A DNA stretch of 64,000 nt from DASPPM01 sp052143835 (lineage in GTDB: Bacteria > Pseudomonadota > Alphaproteobacteria > JACZXZ01): positions 1 to 64,000 of the forward strand of contig JBKQRV010000104.1 in NCBI GenBank assembly GCA_052143835.1, read 5' to 3'. Both the position numbers and the translations under genes were made by a program. How positions within the stretch are numbered: position 1 is the first letter of the stretch; each line of letters opens with the position of its first letter. Below the pieces are notes generated by a model. The model was not told the DNA's origin. It ran no database searches and saw only the letters and a list, made by a program, of their open reading frames with translations. This document shows positions 56,408-64,000 of this stretch, one piece after another.

Positions 56408-57629
56408 GAGGGCTTTGCAAATTGTCTCGATTTGCGATTCTCTGATGTCGATGTCAGGGAGGCGGGCATGGCGCATCGCAAGTTGGGACAGTTGAGTTTG
56501 GCGGATCACGTTGTTGCTCGGGGGACCCGGCCGACGGGGTTTCTGTGTCGTCTTAGCGGGTTGCTCGACTGGGTGGCGCTGGGCGAGATCGTGGGGGTGC
56601 TGCACGGGTCTGCTTACGGGGCGCCGGCTTATGCGCCGCTGAGCATGTTGAAGGTTTTGCTGCTGCAGCAATGGTACGGTCTGAGCGATCCCGGACTTGA
56701 GGAAGCCTTGTGGGATCGGCTGTCGTTCCGGCAATTCTGCGGCTTTTCGTTGGATGAGAAGGTTCCGGACCATACGACGATCTTCCGCTTCCGCGAGGCG
56801 CTGCGCCAGGCGGGTCTCGATCGGTGCGTGTTCGAGGAGGTCGCCCGCCAGCTCGATGGCCGAGGGCTGGTGCTGCGGCAGGGGACGCTGATCGACGCCA
56901 GTCTGGTTGCGGCGGCGGTAAAGCCTCCGAAGAAGCCGCCGCAGCCGGCGCCGCCGGGGCCCGATGGCCGGGCGCCGAGCCAGCTTGTGCGAAGCGAACG
57001 CGACCCTGATGCCGAGTGGACCAAGAAGGGCGGCAAGCGCTATTTCGGCTACAAGGCCCATGTCGGGGTCGACAAGGGCTCCGGCATCATTCGCCGGGCG
57101 AAGCTCACCGGGGCTTCGGTCAACGACACGGTTCCGGCCGATGAGATGATCTGCGGCGACGAGGCCGCAGTCTATGCCGATGCCGCCTACCATACCCATC
57201 GGCGCGAGCATGATCTGATCGCGCGCGGGATCGCCGCGCATCTGATGCGCCGCGGCAACAAGCACCACCCGCTGGACCAAGCGAACAAAGATCGCAACAA
57301 GGCAATCGGCAAGAAGCGCGGTCCCGTCGAGCAGGTGTTCGCGCGGATGAAGATCACCTACCGTTGGGCCCGTGCGCGATCTCTCGGACTGGCGCGCAAC
57401 ACCACCCACTTCCTGCTGCTGTGCACCGCCATGAACCTGAAGAAGATGGTCGCGCTGTGCCCGCCCTGAGCCCGCACCATAGGCCCATGCGGTTAGCCCC
57501 GATGCAGTCCCGCCACCAACCAACGAGGCCGCATTCGCAGACGACGCGCACAATAACTGACCCTTAGCTCGGCGAAAAATGTCCCGATCCCGAAATGCCG
57601 CCTCACCGCACGATATTTGCAAAGCCCTC
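56408..57629 (+). mobile_element. IS5-family insertion sequence
   Basis: 1222 bp with perfect 15-base terminal inverted repeats GAGGGCTTTGCAAAT (56408-56422 and 57615-57629). It carries one transposase gene. The flanks share GCTTGC on both sides (56402-56407 and 57630-57635), covering the target duplication (exact length ambiguous). Removing the element and one GCTTGC restores the palindrome CCCTCTCCCGC-TT-GCGGGAGAGGG, also present intact (loop AA) at 46149. The copy looks complete and is probably recent. Confidence 0.9.
56468..57469 (+). CDS. IS5-family transposase
   Basis: 333 aa from the ATG at 56468. The N-terminal domain contains MLKVLLLQQWYGLSDPGLEEALWDRLSFRQFCGF and VPDHTTIFRFRE. The DDE catalytic fold follows: first Asp in GTLIDASLV, second Asp in VYADAAYH, Glu in KKRGPVEQVFARMK. 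It is full length without frameshift. It moves the surrounding element by cut-and-paste; the open frame upstream of 56468 is host sequence. Confidence 0.93.
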   Translation: MAHRKLGQLSLADHVVARGTRPTGFLCRLSGLLDWVALGEIVGVLHGSAYGAPAYAPLSMLKVLLLQQWYGLSDPGLEEALWDRLSFRQFCGFSLDEKVPDHTTIFRFREALRQAGLDRCVFEEVARQLDGRGLVLRQGTLIDASLVAAAVKPPKKPPQPAPPGPDGRAPSQLVRSERDPDAEWTKKGGKRYFGYKAHVGVDKGSGIIRRAKLTGASVNDTVPADEMICGDEAAVYADAAYHTHRREHDLIARGIAAHLMRRGNKHHPLDQANKDRNKAIGKKRGPVEQVFARMKITYRWARARSLGLARNTTHFLLLCTAMNLKKMVALCPP

Positions 57630-57651
57630 GCTTGCGGGAGAGGGCAGCCGG

Positions 57652-58554
57652 CTACGCCGCGTGCTGTTTCGCCCACTGCGCCACCTCGGCATGGGTGGCG
57701 AACCAGACGCCGGGGCGCGCGCGCGCGTGGCGGATGAGCTCCTCGATCATCCAGCTGCGCGAGCGGTAGCCGATGATGTGGGGGTGCATGGTGAGCTGGA
57801 AGATGCCGCCCTCCTCGTAGGCCGCGTCGAACTCGCGGCGGAAGATCTCGAAGACGTCCTGGGGCGGGGTGTAGGGCCTGAGCTGCTGGAAGCGGTGCAT
57901 CATGAAATAGACCGCGTCGTCGCGCACCCATTCGACGGGAAGCTCGACGATCCCCGTCGGCTCGCCGTCCATCACGAGCTCGTAGCAGTCCTCGTCCGAC
58001 ATCAGCGAGGAATCGTAGGCGAGGCCCATCTCCTTCTCGATGCGCAGCGTATTCGGGCTGAAGTCCCATGACGGCGTCCTCAGGCCCACGGGGCGCACGC
58101 CACTCACCTTCTCGAGCGTGTCCGCCGAGCGCAGCATGAGATCGCGCTCCGCGTCGTAGGGCAGCACCGAGTTGAGCTCGTGGATCCAACCGTGGATGCC
58201 GATCTCGTGCCCTTCGGCCACGACGCGGCGCTGCTCGTCGGGGTAGATGAGGGCCGAGACGGCGGGCACGTAGAAGGTGGCCTTGACGCCGTGCTTCGCG
58301 AGAATCTTCAAGATGCGCGGCACGCCCACGCGGTTGCCGTATTGCCCCCAGCAGAGCCGCCCGATCGACTTGCCGCCGTCCCGCAGCTCGTTCGTCTCAT
58401 GATCGGAATCGAACGAGAGGGCGACGGCGCAGCGCGCGCCGTCCTTCCACGCCTTCGGCCTGAGCGCACGGCCCGCGCGCACGCGGCCCACGAGCTTGCG
58501 CCAATGCTCCTCCGGCCACTGCCAGGGTTCGAGAGCGGGGGCTTGCACGTTCAT
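57652..58554 (-). CDS. Polysaccharide deacetylase (NodB homology) family protein
   Basis: 300 aa. The metal-binding motif SFDSDHE (first Asp and zinc Asp/His) and the second motif HGWIHE are present, with RTPSWDFSPNTL in the third and LTMHPHIIGYRSRSW in the last. The subgroup (with the HGWxHE motif) acts on small N-acyl or allantoin-like substrates as well as on peptidoglycan. It starts 10 bases after the MHS transporter on the same strand, suggesting the transporter imports its substrate. No signal peptide, so cytoplasmic. Confidence 0.85.
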   Translation of the reverse strand: MNVQAPALEPWQWPEEHWRKLVGRVRAGRALRPKAWKDGARCAVALSFDSDHETNELRDGGKSIGRLCWGQYGNRVGVPRILKILAKHGVKATFYVPAVSALIYPDEQRRVVAEGHEIGIHGWIHELNSVLPYDAERDLMLRSADTLEKVSGVRPVGLRTPSWDFSPNTLRIEKEMGLAYDSSLMSDEDCYELVMDGEPTGIVELPVEWVRDDAVYFMMHRFQQLRPYTPPQDVFEIFRREFDAAYEEGGIFQLTMHPHIIGYRSRSWMIEELIRHARARPGVWFATHAEVAQWAKQHAA

Positions 58555-58564
58555 GACGTCCTCC

Positions 58565-59854
58565 TTAGGCGAGCGGGGCGTGCGCGGTCTCCTTCAGGTA
58601 AGCGATGACGATGGCGCTCACCAAGGCCGCCGCGATCACGTAGTAGACGGGTGATATCGGGCTGCCGGTCTGGTCGATGAGCCAGGTGGCGATGAAGGGC
58701 GCGAAGCCGCCGAAGATCGCGACCGCGAGCGCATAGCCGCTCGTCATCCAGGTCGAGCGCACCCGCGTCGGGAAAATCTCCGAGATCGCCGCCGGGCCCG
58801 GGCCGGAGAAGAGCGAGATCATGAGTCCGATCACGATCTGCACCAGGACGAAGACGGGAAGCGACACGCCCGACAGCATCATGGCGAAGATCGGGTACGG
58901 CAGCACGATGAAGGCGGCACAGCAGAGCAGAAGGAAAGGCTTGCGGCCGTAACGGTCGGAGAGATGCCCCATGAAGGGGATTGCCACCATGAGCACCACC
59001 ACGCCGATGGTATTCGACCAGAGCGAGCCGGTGCGCCCGATGTGCAGGAATTTCTGCGCGAAGGTCGGCATGTAGGCGAGGAAGATGTAGAAGATCACCG
59101 TCCAATTGATGGTGAAGCCGAAGGCGCGCGCGGCGAGCCAGAAGGGCGAGAGCGCGCCTGGCTGAGCCGCGGCTGCCGGCTCGCGCGCCACGCGCCGATA
59201 GGCCGGCGTCTCCTCGATGTTGCGCCGCATGTAGAGGCCGACCGGCCCCAGGACGCCGCCCAAGAGGAAGAGGACGCGCCAGCCCCAATCGTCCATCTGC
59301 TGGCTCGTCAAGAGCGTGCTGACCAGTGCGGCGATGCCGGAGCCGAGCACGATGCCGCCCACGACGCTCGATTGCTGGAAGCTGCCGTAGAAGCCGCGCC
59401 GCTTCTCGGGGGCCCACTCGACGATGAAGGCAGTCGACCCGCCCCATTCTCCGCCCGCGGAGAAGCCCTGCGTCAGGCGCGCCACCACCAAGAGAAGCGG
59501 GGCCAAGAAGCCGATCGAGGCGTAGCTGGGAATGACGCCGATCAGCACCGTGCCCGATGCCATGAGGAAGATGGTGAGCAAGAGGGCCGACTTCCGGCCG
59601 CGCAGGTCGCCGTAGCGTCCGATCAGGATGCCGCCGAGCGGGCGCGCGAGGAAGCCGATGCCGTAGACGAGGAAGGTGTTGAGAAGCGCCGCCACGCCGC
59701 CCTGCGGGAAGAACGTCTTCGCGATGGTGGTGGCGACGAAGGCATAAACGGAGAAATCGTACCACTCCAGCACATTGCCGATCACCGCGGCCGCGACGGC
59801 CTGTTTCGGCGACCCGCCGGCGTGCTCGCCCTCCCCCCGGAATGCGGCGACCAT
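58565..59854 (-). CDS. MHS-family MFS transporter
   Basis: 429 aa with 12 membrane segments. The metabolite:H+ symporter signature is clear: VIGNVLEWYDFSVYAFVAT near the N-terminus, RPLGGILIGRYGDLRGRK loop 2-3 and RLTQGFSAGGEWGGS. Members import dicarboxylates, betaines, aromatic acids or shikimate. The next gene downstream (10 bases) is a polysaccharide-deacetylase-like hydrolase. 130 bases separate it from the SDR gene upstream. Confidence 0.9.
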   Translation of the reverse strand: MVAAFRGEGEHAGGSPKQAVAAAVIGNVLEWYDFSVYAFVATTIAKTFFPQGGVAALLNTFLVYGIGFLARPLGGILIGRYGDLRGRKSALLLTIFLMASGTVLIGVIPSYASIGFLAPLLLVVARLTQGFSAGGEWGGSTAFIVEWAPEKRRGFYGSFQQSSVVGGIVLGSGIAALVSTLLTSQQMDDWGWRVLFLLGGVLGPVGLYMRRNIEETPAYRRVAREPAAAAQPGALSPFWLAARAFGFTINWTVIFYIFLAYMPTFAQKFLHIGRTGSLWSNTIGVVVLMVAIPFMGHLSDRYGRKPFLLLCCAAFIVLPYPIFAMMLSGVSLPVFVLVQIVIGLMISLFSGPGPAAISEIFPTRVRSTWMTSGYALAVAIFGGFAPFIATWLIDQTGSPISPVYYVIAAALVSAIVIAYLKETAHAPLA

Positions 59855-59984
59855 CTTCCCCTCCTCCCTATGTTATGAACTTATGGCGTTCTTTCCTTAG
59901 AGCGCGCTCCATCCCGCTTGGCATTGTGCCGAGAATGCGCCCCGCTCACAAGGGCGATACAGCACCTCCTCGAGTGCCGCGGCC

Positions 59985-60740
59985 TCACGCGACCCATTGA
60001 AAGCCGTCGAGGATCAAGGCTTGTCCGCTCATGAAGCTCGGCTCGGCCGTGGCGAGGTAGGCGACGAGTTGCGCCACGTCCTCGGGGCCGCCGAGGCGGC
60101 CGAGTGCTATGCCCTTGACGAGCTCGGCCGCGCGCGGCTCGACCAGGCTCTTGGTGAGCTCGGTCACGATGACGCCCGGGCAGATCGCATTGACCGCGAC
60201 CTGAGGTCCGAGCTCCTTGGCCAAGGCCCGGGTCATGCCCAGGATGCCGGCCTTGGCCGCGGCGTAGGCGAACTTGCTGACGGCGCTGGTGACCCCTCCC
60301 GAATAGGCGCTGATCGAGGAGATGCTGACGATGCGGCCGCGCCCTTGCGCGAGCATGACCGGCGCGACCGCCTTGCACCAGTTGAAGCAGCTCTTGAGGT
60401 TGACGGCGATGGTGCGATCGAACTCCTCCTCGCTGATCTCGAGGATGCCCTTGGGCATCGGCGCGCCCGCGTTGTTGAGAAGGAAATCGACGCGGCCCCA
60501 GGCGTCGCGAATGCGCTCGACGGTCGTGCGCGCGAGCTCGAAGTGCCGCACGTCGGCCTCGTGCACCGAGGCGCGCCGCCCCAGCGCCTCGATGGCAGCC
60601 GCCGTCTCTTTCATCTCGGGCACCAGCACGTCGACGAGGGCCACGTCGTAGCCGCGCCCGGCGAGGGCCAGCGCCGAGCTCCGCCCGATGCCGCGCGCTC
60701 CGCCGGTGACGATGGCAACCGGGCTCCCCGCTTCGCTCAT
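59985..60740 (-). CDS. Short-chain dehydrogenase/reductase
   Basis: 251 aa from the ATG at 60740. NAD(P)-binding motif VTGGARGIGRSSALAL (about residues 11-26), NNAG (LLNNAGAPMP) and the catalytic Ser and YxxxK in ISSISAYSGG and FAYAAAKAG. The C-terminus is DGFQWVA. It probably oxidises or reduces a hydroxy or keto group of an acyl-CoA intermediate, as it follows enoyl-CoA hydratase and acyl-CoA dehydrogenase genes in one minus-strand run. Confidence 0.9.
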   Translation of the reverse strand: MSEAGSPVAIVTGGARGIGRSSALALAGRGYDVALVDVLVPEMKETAAAIEALGRRASVHEADVRHFELARTTVERIRDAWGRVDFLLNNAGAPMPKGILEISEEEFDRTIAVNLKSCFNWCKAVAPVMLAQGRGRIVSISSISAYSGGVTSAVSKFAYAAAKAGILGMTRALAKELGPQVAVNAICPGVIVTELTKSLVEPRAAELVKGIALGRLGGPEDVAQLVAYLATAEPSFMSGQALILDGFQWVA

Positions 60741-60793
60741 GACTCTGCTCCCCGAGGCGGATTTACTCTGCGGCCGCCGCAGAGACGAATTTG

Positions 60794-61597
60794 CTAGTCT
60801 CCCTTGAATTTCGGCGGGCGCTTCTCGAGGAAGGCGGTCACCGCCTCCTTGTGGTCGGCCGTGGTGTGGGCGAGCGATTGCATCGCCGCGGCGAGCTCGA
60901 GAAGGCTCGAGAGCCGCATGTGCCGGCCCTCGTAGAGAAGGCGCTTCGTCATGCGCATCGCGTGCGGCGGATTGGCGGCGATGCGGGCGGCGAGTGCGCC
61001 GGCCGTCGGCAGGAGCTCGGCGTCGGGCGTCACTTTCGAGACCAGCCCGCAGGCGAGCGCCTCCTTGGCATCGATCGGATCGCCGGTGAAGGTCATCTCG
61101 CTCGCCTTGGAGAATCCGACGATGCGCGGCAGCAGCCAGGCGCCGCCGTCGCCGGAGATGATGCCGAGCTTGACGAAGCTCTCGGCGAAGCGCGCGCTCT
61201 CGCCCGCGATGCGGATGTCGCACATGCAGGCGAGATCGCAGCCGGCCCCGATCGCCGGACCGTTCACCGCGGCGATGACCGGCACCTCGAGGGCCTCGAA
61301 GGCGAGCGGGATGCGGTGGATGCCGAGCTTGTACCAGCGCCGCGATTGCACGGGCGGCTCGGCGCCCGGTCCCGCGCGCGCGGCCATGCGCTTCAAGTTG
61401 CCGCCCGAGCAGAAGGCCGTGCCCGCGCCGGTCAGGATGGCGACGCGAACGCTCATGTCGGCGTTCATGCGCTCGACCGCCTCGACGAGCGCGTCGATCA
61501 TGTCATTGTCCGTGATCGCGTTGCGCGTCTCCGGGCGGTTCAAGGTGAGCGTGACGATCCCGTCCTCTTCAACGTACAGCACCGGCGCTTGCGCCAT
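60794..61597 (-). CDS. Enoyl-CoA hydratase/isomerase (crotonase) family protein
   Basis: 267 aa from the ATG at 61597, preceded by GGGAGGGAC. Crotonase features are VTLTLNRPETRNAIT, the oxyanion hole motif AFCSGGNLKRM and AAVNGPAIGAGCDLACMCDIRIAGESARFAESFVKLGIISGDGG. The stretch SGDGGAWLLPRIVG carries Asp where classical hydratases have the second catalytic Glu, so hydratase, isomerase or lyase activity cannot be fixed. It follows the acyl-CoA dehydrogenase by 29 bases. Confidence 0.9.
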   Translation of the reverse strand: MAQAPVLYVEEDGIVTLTLNRPETRNAITDNDMIDALVEAVERMNADMSVRVAILTGAGTAFCSGGNLKRMAARAGPGAEPPVQSRRWYKLGIHRIPLAFEALEVPVIAAVNGPAIGAGCDLACMCDIRIAGESARFAESFVKLGIISGDGGAWLLPRIVGFSKASEMTFTGDPIDAKEALACGLVSKVTPDAELLPTAGALAARIAANPPHAMRMTKRLLYEGRHMRLSSLLELAAAMQSLAHTTADHKEAVTAFLEKRPPKFKGD

Positions 61598-61626
61598 CGC
61601 CTGTCCCTCCCTTCCGCTTTTGGGCC

Positions 61627-62778
61627 TCATCTGAGCCCTAGCCCGCGGGCGATCATGCCGCGCAGGATCTCCCGCGTGCCGCCGCGGATCGAGAACGAGG
61701 GCGCGTGGAGGATGGCGTGCGCGAGCACCGCCGAGAAGGCCTGGGTCGATTCCGTGGCGGGCTCGCAAGCGACGAGCTGGCGCGCCACCTCGGGGACCTC
61801 CTGCTCGAGCAGCGTGCCGAGATCCTTGACCACGGCCGCCTGCAACGCCGGGTCGGCCCCCGCCTGCAGCATGCCGGCGACCGAGCGCGAGAGGCGCCGC
61901 AGCGTCACGATATGCGCCATGATGCGGCCGAGCGCCACCACCGCGCGCTCGGAGGGCTCCGGACCCAACGCGCGCGCGAGCTCGATCAGCAAGGTAAAGG
62001 AGGAGAGGAAGCGCTCCGGTCCGCTGCGCTCGAAGGCGAGCTCGCTCGTCACCTGGCGCCAGCCGTCGCCGAGCCCGCCGATGAGCGCATCCTCGGGCAG
62101 GAGCACGTCCTCGAACACCACCTCGTTGAAGTCGTGCTGGCCGGCGAGGTTGCGGATCGGCCGCACCTCGACCCCGGGCGTCTTGAGGTCCACGAGGAAT
62201 TGGCTCAACCCGCCGTGGCGATCGGCCTCGCTCGCGGCGGCGGTGCGGCAGAAGAGAATCATGTAATGGACCTGGTGGGCCCGCGTGGTCCAGACCTTGG
62301 TGCCGTTCACGCGATAGCCGCCGTCGGCGGCGACGGCGCGGGTGCGCACCGAGGCGAGGTCGGACCCGGTATCCGGCTCGCTCATGCCGATGCAGAAGTA
62401 ACACTCGCCGGCGGCGATCCGCGGCAGGATGGCCCGGCGCTGCGCCTCGCTGCCGAAGCGCAGCAAGAGAGGGGCGCTTTGCCGGTCGGCGACCCAATGC
62501 GCACCCACCGGAGCGCTGGCGGCGAGCATCTCCTCGAGCACGACATAGCGCTCGAGCGCGCTGCGCTCGTGCCCGCCGTAGCGCTTGGGCCAGGTCATGC
62601 CGATCCAGCCGCGCCGGCCGAGCTTGCGGCTGAACTCGGGATCGAAGCCGCTCCAGGAGACGGCGCGCGCCTCGGCGCTGCGCCCCGCGAGCTCGCGCGC
62701 GAGGAACTCGCGCACTTCTCCACGCAGCGTCTCGGCCTCGGGACAGGATGGCGGCGGGGCAAAGCTCAGGGCTTGCAT
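61627..62778 (-). CDS. Acyl-CoA dehydrogenase
   Basis: 383 aa from the ATG at 62778 (an ATG at 62808 would add 10). FAD and substrate motifs are YFCIGMSEPDTGSDLASVRT and GYRVNGTKVWTTRA; the C-terminus has SIRGGTREILRGMIARGLG. The position usually holding catalytic Glu near the C-terminus (GG-T-E) is GTRE. This is the subgroup seen in side-chain and aromatic acid degradation. It is the first gene of a five-gene minus-strand run (62778 to 57652). Confidence 0.9.
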   Translation of the reverse strand: MQALSFAPPPSCPEAETLRGEVREFLARELAGRSAEARAVSWSGFDPEFSRKLGRRGWIGMTWPKRYGGHERSALERYVVLEEMLAASAPVGAHWVADRQSAPLLLRFGSEAQRRAILPRIAAGECYFCIGMSEPDTGSDLASVRTRAVAADGGYRVNGTKVWTTRAHQVHYMILFCRTAAASEADRHGGLSQFLVDLKTPGVEVRPIRNLAGQHDFNEVVFEDVLLPEDALIGGLGDGWRQVTSELAFERSGPERFLSSFTLLIELARALGPEPSERAVVALGRIMAHIVTLRRLSRSVAGMLQAGADPALQAAVVKDLGTLLEQEVPEVARQLVACEPATESTQAFSAVLAHAILHAPSFSIRGGTREILRGMIARGLGLR

Positions 62779-63215
62779 CGAGCGCTCTTCACCAGAAGGA
62801 CCGAGCATAGCAAGTGCAGGGGCCGCGGCAACAAGCTTTCTGCCACGAGGTTTCTCCCTCTCCTCCTTTAGGAGGAGAGGGTCGGGGTGAGGAGGTGGGT
62901 GGGCGAGACGAGTTATCGCAGGGAAAGGCTCGCTACGCTCGCCCTCCTCACCTTCCCATCGCTTCGCCCGGCGCGCGTAGCGCGCCTCTTATGCATGATG
63001 CAGAAGAAGCGGGCCTTTGGCCCGCGGGGGCCCCTTCCTCTCCTCCTGAAGGAGGAGAGGAGAAGCGAGCCTCACCTCCGCTTGCCCAATTTCAAACCGA
63101 GACACTACCCGCCTTTGATGTTATTTGACACGCGGCGGGCGGATGCCAATACTCAGGCCTTTTCTCGCGCGCCTCGGCGCGCCCGTCCTGTCGTCCCAGT
63201 GCCGTGGAGGGTAGC
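62779..63215. repeat. Intergenic region with paired palindromes
   Basis: 437 bases between divergent genes. Hairpin 1 is CCCTCTCCTCC-TTTA-GGAGGAGAGGG (62856-62881) and hairpin 2 is CCTCTCCTCC-TGAA-GGAGGAGAGG (63037-63060). The sequence between and beyond them (GTGAGGAGGTG on one side, CACCTCCGC on the other) has inverted similarity, so this may be one composite repeat unit of about 230 bases. No coding signal was found. The purine-rich GGAGGGTAGC before 63216 is the ribosome binding site of the next gene. Confidence 0.65.
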
Positions 63216-64000
63216 GTGATCCCAGCCCTTATGCCGACCTATGCCCGAGCCAACGTCGCCTTCGAGCGCGGCGAGGGGGCCTATCTCTACGCGAGCGACG
63301 GGCGGCGCTTCCTCGATTTCGCCTGCGGCATCGGGGTGACCGGGCTCGGCCATGCGCACCCGCATCTCGTCAAGGCGCTCACCGAGCAGGGCAAGAAGCT
63401 GTGGCACTGCTCGAACATCTTCCAGATCCCGGGCCAGCAGCGCCTCGCCGAGCGCCTGGTGGCGCGGAGCTTCGCGGACACGGTGTTCTTCTGCAACTCG
63501 GGTGCCGAGGCGATCGAGGGCGGCATCAAGCTCGTGCGCAAGTATCACGATGACAGCGGCCATCCCGAGCGCTACCGCATCATCACCTTCCACAACGGCT
63601 TCCACGGACGCACGCTCGCCACCATCGCGGCCGGCGGGCAGGAGAAGCACCTCAAGGGCTTCGCCCCCGTGGTCGACGGCTTCGATCACGTCGCCTACGA
63701 GAACCTGAACGAGGTGCGCGCCGCGATCACCGCCGAGACGGCGGCCATCCTCGTCGAGCCGGTGCAGGGCGAGGGCGGGCTGCGCGCGGCACGGCCGGAG
63801 TTCCTCAAGAGCCTGCGCCAGGTGTGCGACGAGTTCGGCCTGCTGCTCTTCCTCGACGAGGTGCAATGCGGCATGGGCCGCACCGGCAAGCTCTTCGCCC
63901 ATGAGTGGGCGGGGATCAAGCCCGACGTGCTCTCGACCGCGAAGGCGCTCGGCGGCGGCTTCCCGATCGGCGCGCTCTTGGCCACCGAGAAGGCGGCCGT
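63216..64000 (+). CDS. argD: Acetylornithine/succinyldiaminopimelate-type aminotransferase, 3' end beyond window
   Basis: 261 codons seen from a GTG at 63216 with GGAGG six bases before (an ATG at 63231 is the alternative). It begins VIPALMPTYARANVAFERGEGAYLY, the usual ArgD start. Class III motifs are FFCNSGAEAIEGGIKLVRKYH, FHNGFHGRTLAT, VEPVQGEGG, FLDEVQCGMGRTG (DEVQ form) and the PLP Lys region STAKALGGGFPIGA. It transaminates N-acetylornithine in arginine synthesis. If argF follows to the right (outside), the biosynthetic role would be confirmed. Confidence 0.9.
   Translation, partial: MIPALMPTYARANVAFERGEGAYLYASDGRRFLDFACGIGVTGLGHAHPHLVKALTEQGKKLWHCSNIFQIPGQQRLAERLVARSFADTVFFCNSGAEAIEGGIKLVRKYHDDSGHPERYRIITFHNGFHGRTLATIAAGGQEKHLKGFAPVVDGFDHVAYENLNEVRAAITAETAAILVEPVQGEGGLRAARPEFLKSLRQVCDEFGLLLFLDEVQCGMGRTGKLFAHEWAGIKPDVLSTAKALGGGFPIGALLATEKAA

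Noticed and set aside
56408..57629. The IS5-like element as mobiliser of the CTAG elements
   Set aside because: Its termini (GAGGGCTTTGCAAAT) are unrelated to the CTAG-GTC or CTAG-GGTTCCC ends.

Overview
The window is about 66-68% GC, densely packed and overwhelmingly chromosomal in character. It suggests a free-living, metabolically broad alphaproteobacterium. The signs are the ordered housekeeping block uvrA - ssb - gyrA - coaD - peptidyl-prolyl isomerase known from Rhizobiales-like genomes, hopanoid-associated transport genes (HpnN-, HpnM- and HpnL-like), a UvrA with the alphaproteobacterial loss of one zinc cysteine, a SCO1/PCuAC copper chaperone pair and an NDUFAF6-like protein. The genus cannot be fixed from the sequence alone.

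Layout. 1-3.1 kb: a Tat-exported NHL beta-propeller protein (runs off the left edge) and a DUF1007/nickel-cobalt efflux pair. 3.2-8.0 kb: a complete branched-chain-type ABC importer (binding protein, LivG, LivF, LivH, LivM). 8.0-10.3 kb: a TIR-transmembrane-SH3 protein and a small Tat-exported Cys-rich protein. 10.4-16.1 kb: a tightly packed minus-strand operon of seven genes (SCO1, PCuAC copper chaperone, two paralogous diiron proteins, an HpnL-like membrane protein, a secreted protein and a TonB-like protein). 16.4-18.6 kb: NDUFAF6-like protein convergent with trmFO. 18.8-20.4 kb: two tandem paralogous secreted proteins of unknown function. 20.6-21.25 kb: a BrnT toxin with an XRE-type antitoxin. 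21.3-28.9 kb: MarC and acyl-CoA metabolism (AMP-ligase, MaoC hydratase, acyl-CoA dehydrogenase, CoA-transferase, GNAT, VOC protein). 29-36.3 kb: hpnN-like RND transporter translationally coupled to uvrA, an MlaC/HpnM-like protein and ssb. 36.6-42.0 kb: a class III aminotransferase, polar amino acid ABC transporter and IclR regulator cassette lying between ssb and gyrA. 42.2-46.1 kb: gyrA, coaD, PPIase. 46.5-48.2 kb: tRNA-Lys, HigBA and two small orphan genes. 48.5-50.7 kb: doeB-doeA (ectoine catabolism). 50.7-53.1 kb: two envelope proteins. 53.3-56.4 kb: a divergent Frc-type CoA-transferase and a 2-hydroxyacyl-CoA lyase/oxalyl-CoA decarboxylase-type enzyme. 56.4-57.6 kb: an IS5-family element. 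57.7-62.8 kb: a minus-strand run of acyl-CoA dehydrogenase, enoyl-CoA hydratase, SDR, MHS transporter and polysaccharide deacetylase. 63.2 kb to the right edge: an acetylornithine-type aminotransferase, truncated by the window.

Intergenic regions carry several repeat families. One is a 175/176-bp element with CTAG-ended inverted termini, present twice, each time supplying the TAG stop codon of the preceding gene. A second is a twin-hairpin CGTCA...TGACG module (three copies). A third is a CCCTCTCCCGC palindrome, present intact once and once interrupted by the IS. There is no prophage, CRISPR array or rRNA. The most unusual candidates are the copper/diiron operon, the CTAG-element family, the BrnT-XRE pair with its operator, the TIR-SH3 protein, and a relic of a UgpC-type ATPase.
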